DNA of 24,239 nt from an uncultured Muribaculaceae bacterium (GTDB taxonomy: Bacteria; Bacteroidota; Bacteroidia; Bacteroidales; Muribaculaceae). Shown one piece after another: positions 15,806-24,216 of the stretch (positions are counted from its first letter, which is position 1; each line of letters opens with the position of its first letter). Position numbers and translations under genes: made by a program. Where the stretch lies: positions 1-24,239 of the forward strand of contig CAJUBM010000033.1 of NCBI GenBank assembly GCA_910584735.1. The letters run 5' to 3'. The notes below the pieces were generated by a model that ran no database searches, was not told the DNA's origin, and saw only the letters and a list, made by a program, of their open reading frames with translations.

Positions 15806-18800
15806 TTATTGGGCCGTTACGGCGAGTTTGCGGGTGGCTGTGGCTGTCTTGTCGCCTGAAGTCTCATCCGACACAGTGGCACGATAGAGGTATATGCCTC
15901 GGTTTACGCGCCTGCCGGCCTGGTCGGTAAGATTCCATACAACCGGGACTGACGAGAACATATCCGACCGTGCGGTCTGGCTTCCTTCCCATACACGGCG
16001 TCCCATGAGGTCGAACACCTCGATTGTAACATCGAGCGAGCGTCCGGGGCGGTCATGCGAGATATAGAAATTTGCCTGCACCGATGCAGGGTTGGTGTCG
16101 GTGTACACATCATATATAATCGGGGTAACCTCGGCGGCCACATTGAACGTTATGGTTTCTTCGGCCGAATTCGGAGCCGTATCCCACACTCGCAGGCGCA
16201 GTGAGTGTTCCCCCGGGGTAAGGTTCTCGAGAGGATATGCGATAGTACCCCCGGGTGTGCCATCGGTGTTAGGGGTATAGAACTGCGACACATCGGTGTA
16301 GTTGGTGGCGCCGTTGTCGAGGGTTAGTAGCATCTGGTGGCCGATGCCCGCTGTAGACATGTTTATGGCCCTGTCATCGCTCACGCGGGCTATCAACATC
16401 GGTGACGGGTTTACCGTATTTCCGTTGCGGAACGATGGATGGTTCAGATAACATTCGTCAATGGATGGCGGGACATCATCGGGCAGTGCATCGGGATCCA
16501 TGCCGTAAACGTAGAATTCGCGGTTCACACCGACAGCCTCATCACCTGAATCCGAGACGGCGAACATGTTCAGTGACGCCGGACGGTAGTTGTCGGCCAC
16601 TTCGGCGGGCATGGAGATGTTGAGGGTGAAACGTCCGTCACGGATAGAGTCGTTCCCTACGAACAACCGTCCTCCGGGCTGGTCGTAGGTGACGACCTTT
16701 GAACCGCCGTGTCCCTGCGTGGTATATGATGTTTCTGCGTCATAGAGCGTTGAGGTCAGTATCCCTGAGAAGCCTGAGAAAAGTCCTCCCGATGGATTCT
16801 CGATATGTCCTGTGATAGTCACCTGCTGGCGGGCCATGAGGGTGGTAGGCTCCCCGTCGTCGGCATCGGGGGAGACGAAAGGTTCTCCGTTGACTGTGTC
16901 AAGCACCACTCGGGGTGACGGCATAGCCATGCGCATGGCGGGGTCACCAAGCAATACGTAGCGGAGTTTGTTCGTGTTGGAAGCCACTACCCCGTTGACG
17001 AGGAAGTTGTTTTTAGAGGCGGTGTAAATCTGTCCGATGGTGCGGAGACGTCCGTCTGTATCGCGGGCGAAGGCGTTACGCCCCACCGCATCTGAAAGAT
17101 AGCCGTTGTCGGCGATATATACCGGACGTGTAGCGGAGATTGCCGCCGAAACGCCGCCGTTGGGGTTCATGAAGAGCAGTTCGGCCCCGGAGACGGTGGG
17201 TGAGTCCCATCGCAGGAAGTTGCAGGTGGCCGCATATATTACCGGGAAGTGGCGCAGGTAGAGGGAATTTAGGTCGGAATAAGTAACTATACCTTCTCCA
17301 GTCAGTGCATTGGTGGATGCATGCCCTATGTAGGACCACCACATCACGCCTTCATCGAGCATACGGTAGAAGTCGGCGCGGCCCTGTACGCAGACATTAG
17401 ACACAAGGTCGTACTGGTCTACATATATCTTCTTGAAGAAGAGGTCTTCGCCTGATGCCGATTCCATCATGTATTTCTGTTGCCGCTCCGACTGGTCCAT
17501 GTGTATGGCGCCGTCCTGGTCATCGGCAAGGAACAGCACGTGGTTGCGCCAGTTACCACGCGGACTTTTGGTTGAATAGTTTATAATCTTGTCTACCGCG
17601 TCCGTGGCGTCAGACAGGGAGGTTACAGGCAGTCGGCCTAAGGCTATAGACAGGCGGTCGCGTCCTTTGTCGCGCCCGGAGCCGTCCTCAAGAAACGCCA
17701 TCACGTCATCGGTGGTATAGGCCGAGTTGTCGCTCAACCCTGCATCGGTGAACCATGCAGGCATTGTTGGATAGCCCAGACGCTGGATTTGTGGTGTTAT
17801 GCGGCGGTTGTCGAATGTGACGCGGCTCATCATGATAACGTATCGCAACGGATGCCCCTGCGCGGCACCTCTGTCGTACATCATCTTGAAGAACTTTCGG
17901 AAGGCCATCACATCGGGAGAGCCTGAGGAGAATTCGTTATATATGGCATCGGGTGTAAGAACGGTGACACTTAGCGAGTCGGGGCCGGGCTGACGGTGGA
18001 ACTCGGCCAGACGTTCGGCCTGTGAGCGCCATTCCGGGAAGGTAAGTATCACCATATCCGTTACAGGCAGTGAGTGGAGGTCTTGTGCTGCCACACGCCC
18101 TACAACGTTAGGACTTAGAAATTTATGTGACTGACTCCAGGCTATGTACCGGCGCCGTGATATGTAGTCGGAGGTCCAGGTAAGAGCATCGCCGGAACGG
18201 CGTGTCCTCACTGCCTCTACGTTCATCGGGTCGGTGATATCCCATACCACGGCATCGTTAGGCGCGCCGGGAAGCGACACGGCGCGCTCCGTGCCTGCCA
18301 GCGAGAAAGGCACTCCCGCCATTTTCGACATGTCGAGACGGCGCAGGTAGGTGACACTGATATAGTTGAGGTTTGCCAGGCTCACCGAGCCGGACGGTTT
18401 GTAGATTACGCCCACACGCATCTGCTCCTTGTCAAGTTTGCGAAGTTCGCGCCGCGAAAGCGATTCTATGCCGTGTGTATGACCGTCAGTGTTCGGATTT
18501 ACGCGGTAGGAGGGTATGGTATCCGTTTTCTCTCCGTTTACCGGATAACATACGGAGGATGCCACTGAGGAGTTTGCCACGAAGGAGGCTTCCATATAGG
18601 CCACGGTGTCGGGCATAATCTCCGGCAGTTCAAGGCGGAATTCCTGAGAGGGGTTGTACCTGAAATCCTCTCCCAAAAGAAGGTGTCCGCACTCGCCGGG
18701 GGTCTGCATCTCGTTTTTGTGCCATACGGTGTGCCAGAACGCATTCACGGGTTTTTGTGCTCCCTCTGAACCTGTCTGGGCGGGTATTAACCTTTCTTCC

Positions 18801-19264
18801 TGCCGGTCGCTCAGGAAGTAATAGCCCTCGGTGGTGAACGGGTTGGTGGCGGGGCGCCAATAGGAGCCGTAGCCTTCCTCGGCCCACCATACTCCCTGGC
18901 CGTAGAACACCAGTCCGCGTCCGTCAAGCCATACCGAGGGAGTCTGGGGCATATCGTCAAGATAGCTTTCGTCAAGGATTTCCGGAAGGCGGCGCCCTCC
19001 ATAGCCGTAGACCTTTACTTCCGAGGGGTTTGAGAAGCCGTAGCTACGCAGGGCTGATTCCGAAAGCAGATACATTCCGTCCTCTTTAACTGAAATTTTC
19101 ACCCACGTGCCTGATGCCAGTTTCGAATTTGTGGCATAATGGCTTACGGGGAGGGCCCGGGCCGTGAAGATGAAGGAGGCCATAACTGCAGCTATTGTCA
19201 GCCGCATTATATGGCTCGCGAGGGACGGGTATATGTTTTTTAGAAAGAATTTTGACTGTGTCAT
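15806..19264 (-). CDS. porU: PorU-like type IX secretion sortase (peptidase C25)
   Basis: From the ATG at 19264 the protein has 1152 residues, close to P. gingivalis PorU length. A signal sequence (MRLTIAAVMASFIFTARA within the first 55 residues) precedes a PorU-type N-terminal region, SGTWVKISVKEDGMYLLSE and VKVYGYGGRRLPE then YLDDMPQTPSVW. The C25 domain shows MVILTFPEWRSQAERLAEFH, with likely catalytic His648 in SYIGHASTNA and Cys681 in AATCNFLRWD. The C-terminus ends in a type IX sorting-like domain (FDLMGRRVWEG, GRRVNRGIYLYRATV). PorU removes sorting tails from type IX cargo and joins the cargo to anionic LPS. This copy resembles canonical PorU more than the 8937-12428 paralogue does. 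An in-frame TTG at 19306 or ATG at 19207 are alternative starts. It follows the GH25 gene in the same operon and overlaps nothing. Confidence 0.82.
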   Translation of the reverse strand: MTQSKFFLKNIYPSLASHIMRLTIAAVMASFIFTARALPVSHYATNSKLASGTWVKISVKEDGMYLLSESALRSYGFSNPSEVKVYGYGGRRLPEILDESYLDDMPQTPSVWLDGRGLVFYGQGVWWAEEGYGSYWRPATNPFTTEGYYFLSDRQEERLIPAQTGSEGAQKPVNAFWHTVWHKNEMQTPGECGHLLLGEDFRYNPSQEFRLELPEIMPDTVAYMEASFVANSSVASSVCYPVNGEKTDTIPSYRVNPNTDGHTHGIESLSRRELRKLDKEQMRVGVIYKPSGSVSLANLNYISVTYLRRLDMSKMAGVPFSLAGTERAVSLPGAPNDAVVWDITDPMNVEAVRTRRSGDALTWTSDYISRRRYIAWSQSHKFLSPNVVGRVAAQDLHSLPVTDMVILTFPEWRSQAERLAEFHRQPGPDSLSVTVLTPDAIYNEFSSGSPDVMAFRKFFKMMYDRGAAQGHPLRYVIMMSRVTFDNRRITPQIQRLGYPTMPAWFTDAGLSDNSAYTTDDVMAFLEDGSGRDKGRDRLSIALGRLPVTSLSDATDAVDKIINYSTKSPRGNWRNHVLFLADDQDGAIHMDQSERQQKYMMESASGEDLFFKKIYVDQYDLVSNVCVQGRADFYRMLDEGVMWWSYIGHASTNALTGEGIVTYSDLNSLYLRHFPVIYAATCNFLRWDSPTVSGAELLFMNPNGGVSAAISATRPVYIADNGYLSDAVGRNAFARDTDGRLRTIGQIYTASKNNFLVNGVVASNTNKLRYVLLGDPAMRMAMPSPRVVLDTVNGEPFVSPDADDGEPTTLMARQQVTITGHIENPSGGLFSGFSGILTSTLYDAETSYTTQGHGGSKVVTYDQPGGRLFVGNDSIRDGRFTLNISMPAEVADNYRPASLNMFAVSDSGDEAVGVNREFYVYGMDPDALPDDVPPSIDECYLNHPSFRNGNTVNPSPMLIARVSDDRAINMSTAGIGHQMLLTLDNGATNYTDVSQFYTPNTDGTPGGTIAYPLENLTPGEHSLRLRVWDTAPNSAEETITFNVAAEVTPIIYDVYTDTNPASVQANFYISHDRPGRSLDVTIEVFDLMGRRVWEGSQTARSDMFSSVPVVWNLTDQAGRRVNRGIYLYRATVSDETSGDKTATATRKLAVTAQ

Positions 19265-19360
19265 ATTTAAGAGAGGGCCGGCTTTGTTTTTGAATGGAGC
19301 CGACAAACCACTTATATAACGGCGAATTCCGATGTTTATTGCCGTCCTGCCGGGGTGACG

Positions 19361-20104
19361 TTATCGGAAGATGGCCGCGAACGGGGCGTGTGGCGATAGG
19401 GCGTTGAGATCCACGGATGTCGGTACTCCGTCAATCCTCCCCCGGTGGGAATACTGCCAGATAGCCCAAGGCACGTCCTCTTCAAGCGGCGGGTCGGAAA
19501 AAGAGCATATCCAGAGGGGGTAATTGTCGAAATTCCCCCGGATAAAGCGGTGGTAGCCATCTTTGTTGGTGTAGAAGATGGGATGGCAGCCGTGGGCTTC
19601 GAGATAGGACACCATGTCGCGGAGCCGCTCCACGATCCGTGCGGTGGCATGCCCGTCGGGGTTTCCCCACTCCTCGATGTCGATGGCGGGTGGAAGTTGC
19701 AGATTCCTCCCGCGTAACGCCCACAGGAAGTTTATGGCCTGCATCTCCCCATCGGAATCGAAACGGAAAAAATGGTAGGCGCCTGCCGGGATGGCGTTGC
19801 GGGAGGCTTCGCGCACGTTGGTGATATAGTTGCGGTCGAGGAAATCGGTGCCCTCGGTGGCCTTGATGTATACGAAACGCACCGATGAGTCAGCCCTCAG
19901 GCGTTCAAAATCAATATCGCCGTTATGGGCCGAGATGTCTATCCCTCGGACGGGATAATCTTCCGCCGAAGGGTCTGCACCCGGTGCAAGCCAGCGGTCA
20001 TAAGCCATATATCCCCCCATGCACAGCAGGGAGACGGTTAGCGATATGGCAAGAATCCATAACCCGCGTTTCCGCGATATTTTGCGTGAACTGTTATCTG
20101 CCAT
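19361..20104 (-). CDS. GH25 family lysozyme (muramidase), membrane-anchored
   Basis: The 247-residue protein has a basic N-terminus and one membrane segment at about 14-34 (LWILAISLTVSLLCMGGYMAY), so it is probably an anchor or uncleaved signal. The GH25 domain spans 50-247: VRGIDISAHNGDIDF (Asp56), FVYIKATEGTDF, AGAYHFFRF, and the catalytic PAIDIEEW with Asp142 and Glu144. WAIWQYS and SVDLNAL close the fold. GH25 enzymes cut the MurNAc-GlcNAc bond of peptidoglycan, so a cell-wall remodelling role in the periplasm is expected. Its start overlaps the end of the permease gene by 11 bases, so translation is likely coupled. Confidence 0.93.
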   Translation of the reverse strand: MADNSSRKISRKRGLWILAISLTVSLLCMGGYMAYDRWLAPGADPSAEDYPVRGIDISAHNGDIDFERLRADSSVRFVYIKATEGTDFLDRNYITNVREASRNAIPAGAYHFFRFDSDGEMQAINFLWALRGRNLQLPPAIDIEEWGNPDGHATARIVERLRDMVSYLEAHGCHPIFYTNKDGYHRFIRGNFDNYPLWICSFSDPPLEEDVPWAIWQYSHRGRIDGVPTSVDLNALSPHAPFAAIFR

Positions 20105-20921
20105 ACGCTTCGGGCCGTTTTATAAATTTGCGCAGACAACGTGCCAGGGCGAAAACCGATGCCATAACCATCACAATCAATGCGGAACATGGGACGTCGA
20201 CAACCGTGGCCAGGGCCAGCCCCGTCAGGCAGCACAAAAGCGACAATAGCACTGACACACCCATTATCGAACCGAATCGCCGACAGAATACCTCGGCTGT
20301 AAGCTGGGGTAGGGAAATCATAGACATAAGCAACATAACACCTACCAGCCGGATTGTCAACACGATGCAGAGCGCCACAAGTATGGTCATAACGGTAGTT
20401 ATCATTTCCACGGGAAGTCCGCTGACACGTGCGAAGTCGGGGTCGAAGGCACAAATCACAATCTGGCGGTATTTCCAAATGAAGAATAAGGCTAACACCA
20501 GCGTGAAAGCGCCGAAAAGCCATAGGTCGGAGATTGTGATATTAAGTATGTTGCCGAAAAGGAATGAATTTAGTTCGGGCACGTAGCCGGGTGTAAGGAA
20601 GACGAACAGCACTCCTAAGGCCATTCCGAGCGACCATATTACCGCTATGGCCGAATCCTCGCGCACACGTTGCCGCTCTGACAGCCATTGTACTCCGAGG
20701 GAGGAACCAACGGCGAATACCGCTGCGAGCGCTATGGGGTTCCACCCCAGGTAGCAACCGAGACCCAGGCCGCCGAAACAGGCGTGAGTCACTCCCCCTG
20801 ATATGGCCACCAGACGGCGCGCCACAATATATGTGCCCATCATGGCGGCTGCCACCGAGATTATCACCACGCCGATAAGGGCGTTTATAAAAAATTGATA
20901 TTCAAAAAAATCCAAATTCAT
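20094..20921 (-). CDS. ABC-3 family metal (Zn/Mn/Fe) transporter permease
   Basis: This 275-residue inner-membrane protein has about eight hydrophobic segments and the ABC-3 pattern: MGTYIVARRLVAISGGVTHACFGGLGLG (about 28-55), FDPDFARVSGLPV, and LTIRLVGVMLLMSMISLPQLTAEVF. It is the pore subunit of a ZnuB/MntB-type importer of divalent metal. No ATPase or binding-protein gene is in the window, so the partners must be encoded elsewhere. It lies 14 bases after the small CCxxHxxC protein and overlaps the GH25 gene. The exact metal cannot be told. Confidence 0.92.
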   Translation of the reverse strand: MNLDFFEYQFFINALIGVVIISVAAAMMGTYIVARRLVAISGGVTHACFGGLGLGCYLGWNPIALAAVFAVGSSLGVQWLSERQRVREDSAIAVIWSLGMALGVLFVFLTPGYVPELNSFLFGNILNITISDLWLFGAFTLVLALFFIWKYRQIVICAFDPDFARVSGLPVEMITTVMTILVALCIVLTIRLVGVMLLMSMISLPQLTAEVFCRRFGSIMGVSVLLSLLCCLTGLALATVVDVPCSALIVMVMASVFALARCLRKFIKRPEAYGR

Positions 20922-20935
20922 TCCATATCACAGTG

Positions 20936-21379
20936 TTATCCATGCTGCTTCGCCCGGGCCTCACGGGCCTCGGCTACGATAAGAAGGAGTTCGTCCCTTA
21001 CCGGGAGAGGGAGGTTTATTCCGCGAAGCTGCAACGAGCGGCCCCAGGGTGCTATATCGTCCGGCAGAAGGGTGAGCAGGATGTCGCGGAACTGCTCGGT
21101 CTCTTCTTCGTTATAGCTCTCGGACGGGCGTCCTATGTACGCGTCAAGTTCCTCATCGTCGAAATATTCTATCTCCGTGCTTACGGAGGCCAGTAGGGAG
21201 TCGCGCTCACAGGTGACGTGCATCCCGCAGCAGGCACCTTCCTCAAGGTTGTTGCCTGCCGGCGGATCGGTGACCTTGGGTGCGTTGATTGTGCCATCAT
21301 CCTCTTCCCGGCGGTGGAACAGCCACAACACCAGCCCCACGGCTACGAGTACTCCGAGTATGATAAGTGCCGGAATCAT
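20936..21379 (-). CDS. Small membrane-anchored protein with CCxxHxxC motif, function unknown
   Basis: The 147-residue protein starts with one membrane segment (about 3-21, PALIILGVLVAVGLVLWLF), then an acidic linker and NNLEEGACCGMHVTCERDSLLA, where Cys50, Cys51, His54 and Cys57 could bind metal. The rest is acidic and helical (FDDEELDAYIG, EEETEQFRDILLTLLP). Its ATG overlaps the aroA stop as ATGA, and it precedes the ABC-3 permease by 14 bases. I recall a similar gene beside aroA in Bacteroides genomes, sometimes labelled phospholipase, a label I see no support for. A metal-binding role tied to the permease is a guess. Confidence 0.75.
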   Translation of the reverse strand: MIPALIILGVLVAVGLVLWLFHRREEDDGTINAPKVTDPPAGNNLEEGACCGMHVTCERDSLLASVSTEIEYFDDEELDAYIGRPSESYNEEETEQFRDILLTLLPDDIAPWGRSLQLRGINLPLPVRDELLLIVAEAREARAKQHG

Positions 21380-22635
21380 TCAGGTTCAACGTTCTTTAAT
21401 GTGAAGCCTAATGATTCAAGCGCTTCCCAATAACCGGGATAGGACTTTGCGACACATTCGGCATCACGTATTATTATACCGGGTATGAAAACCGCTGCCG
21501 GAGCCAATGCCATGGCAAGACGATGGTCGCCACGAGGGTCGAATACGGGCATCTCGGTTATCGGAAGCCGCCTCCCTTCCCATTCCAGGCCGAAATCGCG
21601 TATGCGCTCTATCTCGCAGCCGATACGGGCCATCTCCTCTACGAGAGCTCCCAGTCGGTCACACTCCTTTATAGCCAGCGAGCGCAGACCTACGAGACGG
21701 AAAGGAACTCCCAGGAGGCAGCATGCCGTGACAAGCGCCGGAGCCATGTCCGGGGTGTCGCACAGGTCGAGGTCTACACGGCCGAATACCTCGGGGGAGG
21801 GTTGGAGGTCGATGGCGCCGGGAGTCTCTTCCGATGGCGCGGTGACTACGCCGAGCTGGCCGAAACATTCTATCGCAGCTCTGTCACCCTGCATGGAGTC
21901 AGGGTTCAGCCCCTCCAGAGTTATCCATCCGGCAGAGACAGCGGTTATCTCGTAGAAAAAAGCGGCTGCCGACCAGTCTCCCTCCGCGTCATCCTCCGAA
22001 AGAGGACGGTATGCACCCGGCGCTACGGTGACTGACAGCGGGGAGCGTTCCGACGGTATGCCTCGCCGGTCCATCATACCCAGAGTCAGTGCGATATACG
22101 GGGCCGAGACCGGCTCCCCGTCAAGATTCACGGTAATTCCCTGTCCCATCAGCGGAGCCGCCATCAGCAGTGCCGATACGAACTGAGAGGACACCGTGGC
22201 ATCGACAGTCACGATTCCACCCTGAAGCCTTCTTCCCTGTATCTTAATAGGAGGATAACCTTCCCTTCCGATATATTCAATGTCGGCGCCACACTCTCTG
22301 AGTGCCGACACCAACGGCCCTATAGGACGCTCCGACATGCGGTCTGAGCCGCTCAGGGTAATCTCTATGCCCGGCAGTGAGGCCGCGTATGCCGTAAGGA
22401 AACGCATGGCCGTGCCGTCATTTCCGAGATAAATCTCGGCGGCATCCCCGGATTTTATCTTCTCCAGGGCGTCACGTAGCATTTCCGTATCGGAACAGTC
22501 GGGGCAGCCCGGGACCGGTGCCCCGGGAGTCATGGCTGCAAGAATCAGGGCGCGGTTTGCCACGCTTTTAGATAAGGGAAGCCTCACAGAGGCATCTTCT
22601 ATTAATTCTTCAGGGGGGAATATCGCGTAATCCAT
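21376..22635 (-). CDS. aroA: 3-phosphoshikimate 1-carboxyvinyltransferase (EPSP synthase)
   Basis: The 419-residue enzyme joins phosphoenolpyruvate to shikimate-3-phosphate, the sixth step of the shikimate pathway to aromatic amino acids. Substrate-binding motifs are present: LPLSKSVANR at 19-28 (Lys23, Arg28), GNDGTAMRFLTA, SGSDRMSERPIGPLVSAL, SIKECDRL-type AIKECDRLGAL, and DPRGDHRLAMALAP near the end. The loop reads GNDGTAMR where many enzymes have GNAGTAMR. The start codon lies 4 bases beyond the edge of repeat copy 3, and its stop overlaps the next gene as ATGA. Without the repeat it would be 3 bases from the upstream PLP-enzyme stop, so it was probably part of that operon. Confidence 0.95.
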   Translation of the reverse strand: MDYAIFPPEELIEDASVRLPLSKSVANRALILAAMTPGAPVPGCPDCSDTEMLRDALEKIKSGDAAEIYLGNDGTAMRFLTAYAASLPGIEITLSGSDRMSERPIGPLVSALRECGADIEYIGREGYPPIKIQGRRLQGGIVTVDATVSSQFVSALLMAAPLMGQGITVNLDGEPVSAPYIALTLGMMDRRGIPSERSPLSVTVAPGAYRPLSEDDAEGDWSAAAFFYEITAVSAGWITLEGLNPDSMQGDRAAIECFGQLGVVTAPSEETPGAIDLQPSPEVFGRVDLDLCDTPDMAPALVTACCLLGVPFRLVGLRSLAIKECDRLGALVEEMARIGCEIERIRDFGLEWEGRRLPITEMPVFDPRGDHRLAMALAPAAVFIPGIIIRDAECVAKSYPGYWEALESLGFTLKNVEPE

Positions 22636-22639
22636 CAGT

Positions 22640-22730
22640 TAAGTAACTGGTCGAAATTATTTCAATGTTTCTTTGGAAACATTGAAATAATCAGACCGGT
22701 TAATATAAGATAATTTTGAACAGTTACTTA
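22640..22730 (-). repeat. MITE-like palindromic repeat, copy 3 (short form), inside an operon
   Basis: This 91-bp copy is inverted compared with copies 1 and 2 and lacks most of the middle. Outer ends (TAAGTAACTGGTCGAAATTA and its partner) and the unpaired ACCGGTTAATATAA segment are kept. The centre is a perfect 15-bp stem, 22657-22671 with 22676-22690, and a 4-base loop. It separates the PLP lyase from aroA. The TAA stop of the lyase uses the terminal TA of the element plus its next base. Taking out the element with one TA leaves stop TAA, then CTG, then the aroA ATG. Its TAATTTTG box (22711-22718, plus strand) points back into the lyase gene, that is antisense. The hairpin may weaken read-through into aroA. 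Confidence 0.82.
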
Positions 22731-23924
22731 TTTGTCATTAATAGCTCTTTCAAGACACTCCAAGGCCGCCTGGAGGCAGCAGCGTGGAGTAGCGATGTTC
22801 ACACGCATGAACCCTACTCCTTCCGGGCCGAACATCTCGCCGTCGTTGAGAGCCAGGCGTGCGCGGTTGGTTACAAGGTCAACAAGCTCGTCATGGGTAA
22901 GCCCCAAGTCGCGGAAATCCATCCATATGAGGAATGAGGCTTCAGGCTCCACCATCTTTATCTGCGGCAGACGCGAGGCAAGGAACTCACGCGTAAAGCG
23001 TATATTATCCTCCACATAGGCTACAGCCTCGGCGAGCCACGGCTCCCCGTTGTTGTAGGCCGCCTCCGCCCCGATTGTCGACACAAATGTAGTGGCGTTG
23101 AACTCGTTGGCCTCCAGCCATTCGAAGAACGGCTCGCGTAGTTCGGGATTCTTCACCACGCACCATGAGCTTACCAGTCCCGGTATGTTGAACGTCTTCG
23201 ACGGGGCGCCGAACGTCACGGCCACCGCCTCGGCATCCTCGCCGCATGCGGCGAACGGATAATGGGGCTTGCCGTAGAGCACCAGGTCGCCATGTATTTC
23301 GTCCGAAATAACCACCACGCCATAGCGGCGGCATATCGAGCCGATTGCCCCTAACGTCTCACGATCCCATTGCAGGCCGATAGGGTTATGGGGATTGCAG
23401 AGAATCATCATGCGGGGACGCTCGCGGGCGATAATCTCCTCCAGTCCTTCCAAATCCATGCTGAAGGTGTGGTCCTCCTCCGAAAAACTCAACGGGGCAG
23501 TCACCACGATGCGGCCGTTACCCTCTATGACACGCTTGAAAGGATGATAAACCGGCGGCTGGATAAGCACCTTGTCGCCACGTTTTGTGAAGAAGTTGAT
23601 GGCGAAGGCTATACCCTTCACCACTCCCGGCACGAAAGTAATCTCGTTGCGGGCAACCTCCCAGTCGTGACGGCGGCGAAGCCAGGCCGTAATCGATTCC
23701 CAATACCCCTCGTCGGGCAGCGAGTAGCCATATATGGGGTGGGCGATACGACGCTGGAGCGCCTCGGTAATCTCGGGGCACACCGGGAAGTCCATATCGG
23801 CAATCCACATCGGAGTGAGATCCTCCTTGCCGAAGAAACTTTTCAGTTCGTCGAATTTCGTGCAACCCGACCCGTGGCGGTCAATCACACGGTTAAAGTC
23901 ATACCTTTTCTGTTCGGTAGTCAT
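22728..23924 (-). CDS. MalY/PatB family PLP-dependent lyase/aminotransferase
   Basis: The 398-residue enzyme is a fold-type I PLP protein of the MalY/PatB group (cystathionine beta-lyase like). Signals are DLTPMWIADMDFPVCPEI near the start, GYSLPDEGYWESI, LCNPHNPIGLQW, VVISDEIHGDLVLYG, and the Schiff-base lysine Lys243 in GAPSKTFNIPGL. Members split cystathionine or cysteine at the beta carbon to pyruvate, ammonia and a thiol; some also regulate. Substrate is not fixed by sequence. It is first in the minus-strand series and has its own promoter. The stop codon is built from the repeat border. Confidence 0.92.
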   Translation of the reverse strand: MTTEQKRYDFNRVIDRHGSGCTKFDELKSFFGKEDLTPMWIADMDFPVCPEITEALQRRIAHPIYGYSLPDEGYWESITAWLRRRHDWEVARNEITFVPGVVKGIAFAINFFTKRGDKVLIQPPVYHPFKRVIEGNGRIVVTAPLSFSEEDHTFSMDLEGLEEIIARERPRMMILCNPHNPIGLQWDRETLGAIGSICRRYGVVVISDEIHGDLVLYGKPHYPFAACGEDAEAVAVTFGAPSKTFNIPGLVSSWCVVKNPELREPFFEWLEANEFNATTFVSTIGAEAAYNNGEPWLAEAVAYVEDNIRFTREFLASRLPQIKMVEPEASFLIWMDFRDLGLTHDELVDLVTNRARLALNDGEMFGPEGVGFMRVNIATPRCCLQAALECLERAINDK

Positions 23925-23986
23925 CAGCTTTCCTGTTTTAGTTTAGAGTTTTCATGGTATTCAGTGCCGCCGGCACACAATCTCCA

Positions 23987-23994
23987 CAAAATTA
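23987..23994 (-). promoter_or_regulatory. -7 box upstream of the MalY/PatB gene
   Basis: TAATTTTG on the minus strand matches TAnnTTTG exactly and lies about 63 bases before the ATG. A -33 TTTG is not evident at the normal distance. This is the only good box upstream of the lyase-aroA series. Confidence 0.5.
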
Positions 23995-24089
23995 CACATA
24001 AAATTCCATTCCCCCACATTCCCGTTCCCCAAATCCGCCATATGCACTACGGCTCTTTCCAAAAAAATCAAAAAAACACAATCCCCCTC

Positions 24090-24119
24090 TTGCCGTTTCA
24101 AAAACTTTGCGTACCTTTG
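24090..24119 (+). promoter_or_regulatory. Promoter of tRNA-Leu
   Basis: TTG at 24090-24092 and TACCTTTG at 24112-24119 are separated by 19 bases, a close match to the Bacteroidetes consensus. The tRNA begins 17 bases after the -7 box. Confidence 0.75.
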
Positions 24120-24135
24120 CATCACCAAACACGAT

Positions 24136-24216
24136 GCCCAGGTGGCGGAATGGTAGACGCGCGCGTTTCAGGTGCGCGTGCTGAGAGGCGTGCAGGTTCG
24201 AGTCCTGTTCTGGGCA
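24136..24216 (+). tRNA. tRNA-Leu (CAG)
   Basis: The acceptor strand GCCCAGG (24136-24142) pairs with TCTGGGC (24209-24215), including one G-T pair. The D arm is at 24145-24160, and the anticodon stem CGCGT/GCGCG closes the loop TTCAGGT with anticodon CAG at 24169-24171. A long variable arm (24179-24191), typical of class II tRNAs, and a T arm GCAGG-TTCGAGT-CCTGT follow. The discriminator is A at 24216. CCA is not encoded. It reads the Leu codon CTG. Confidence 0.95.

Noticed and set aside
17280..17305. TAAGTAACTA resembling the repeat end
   Set aside because: It lies inside the PorU-like coding region. The match stops after nine bases and no partner end or palindrome is nearby.
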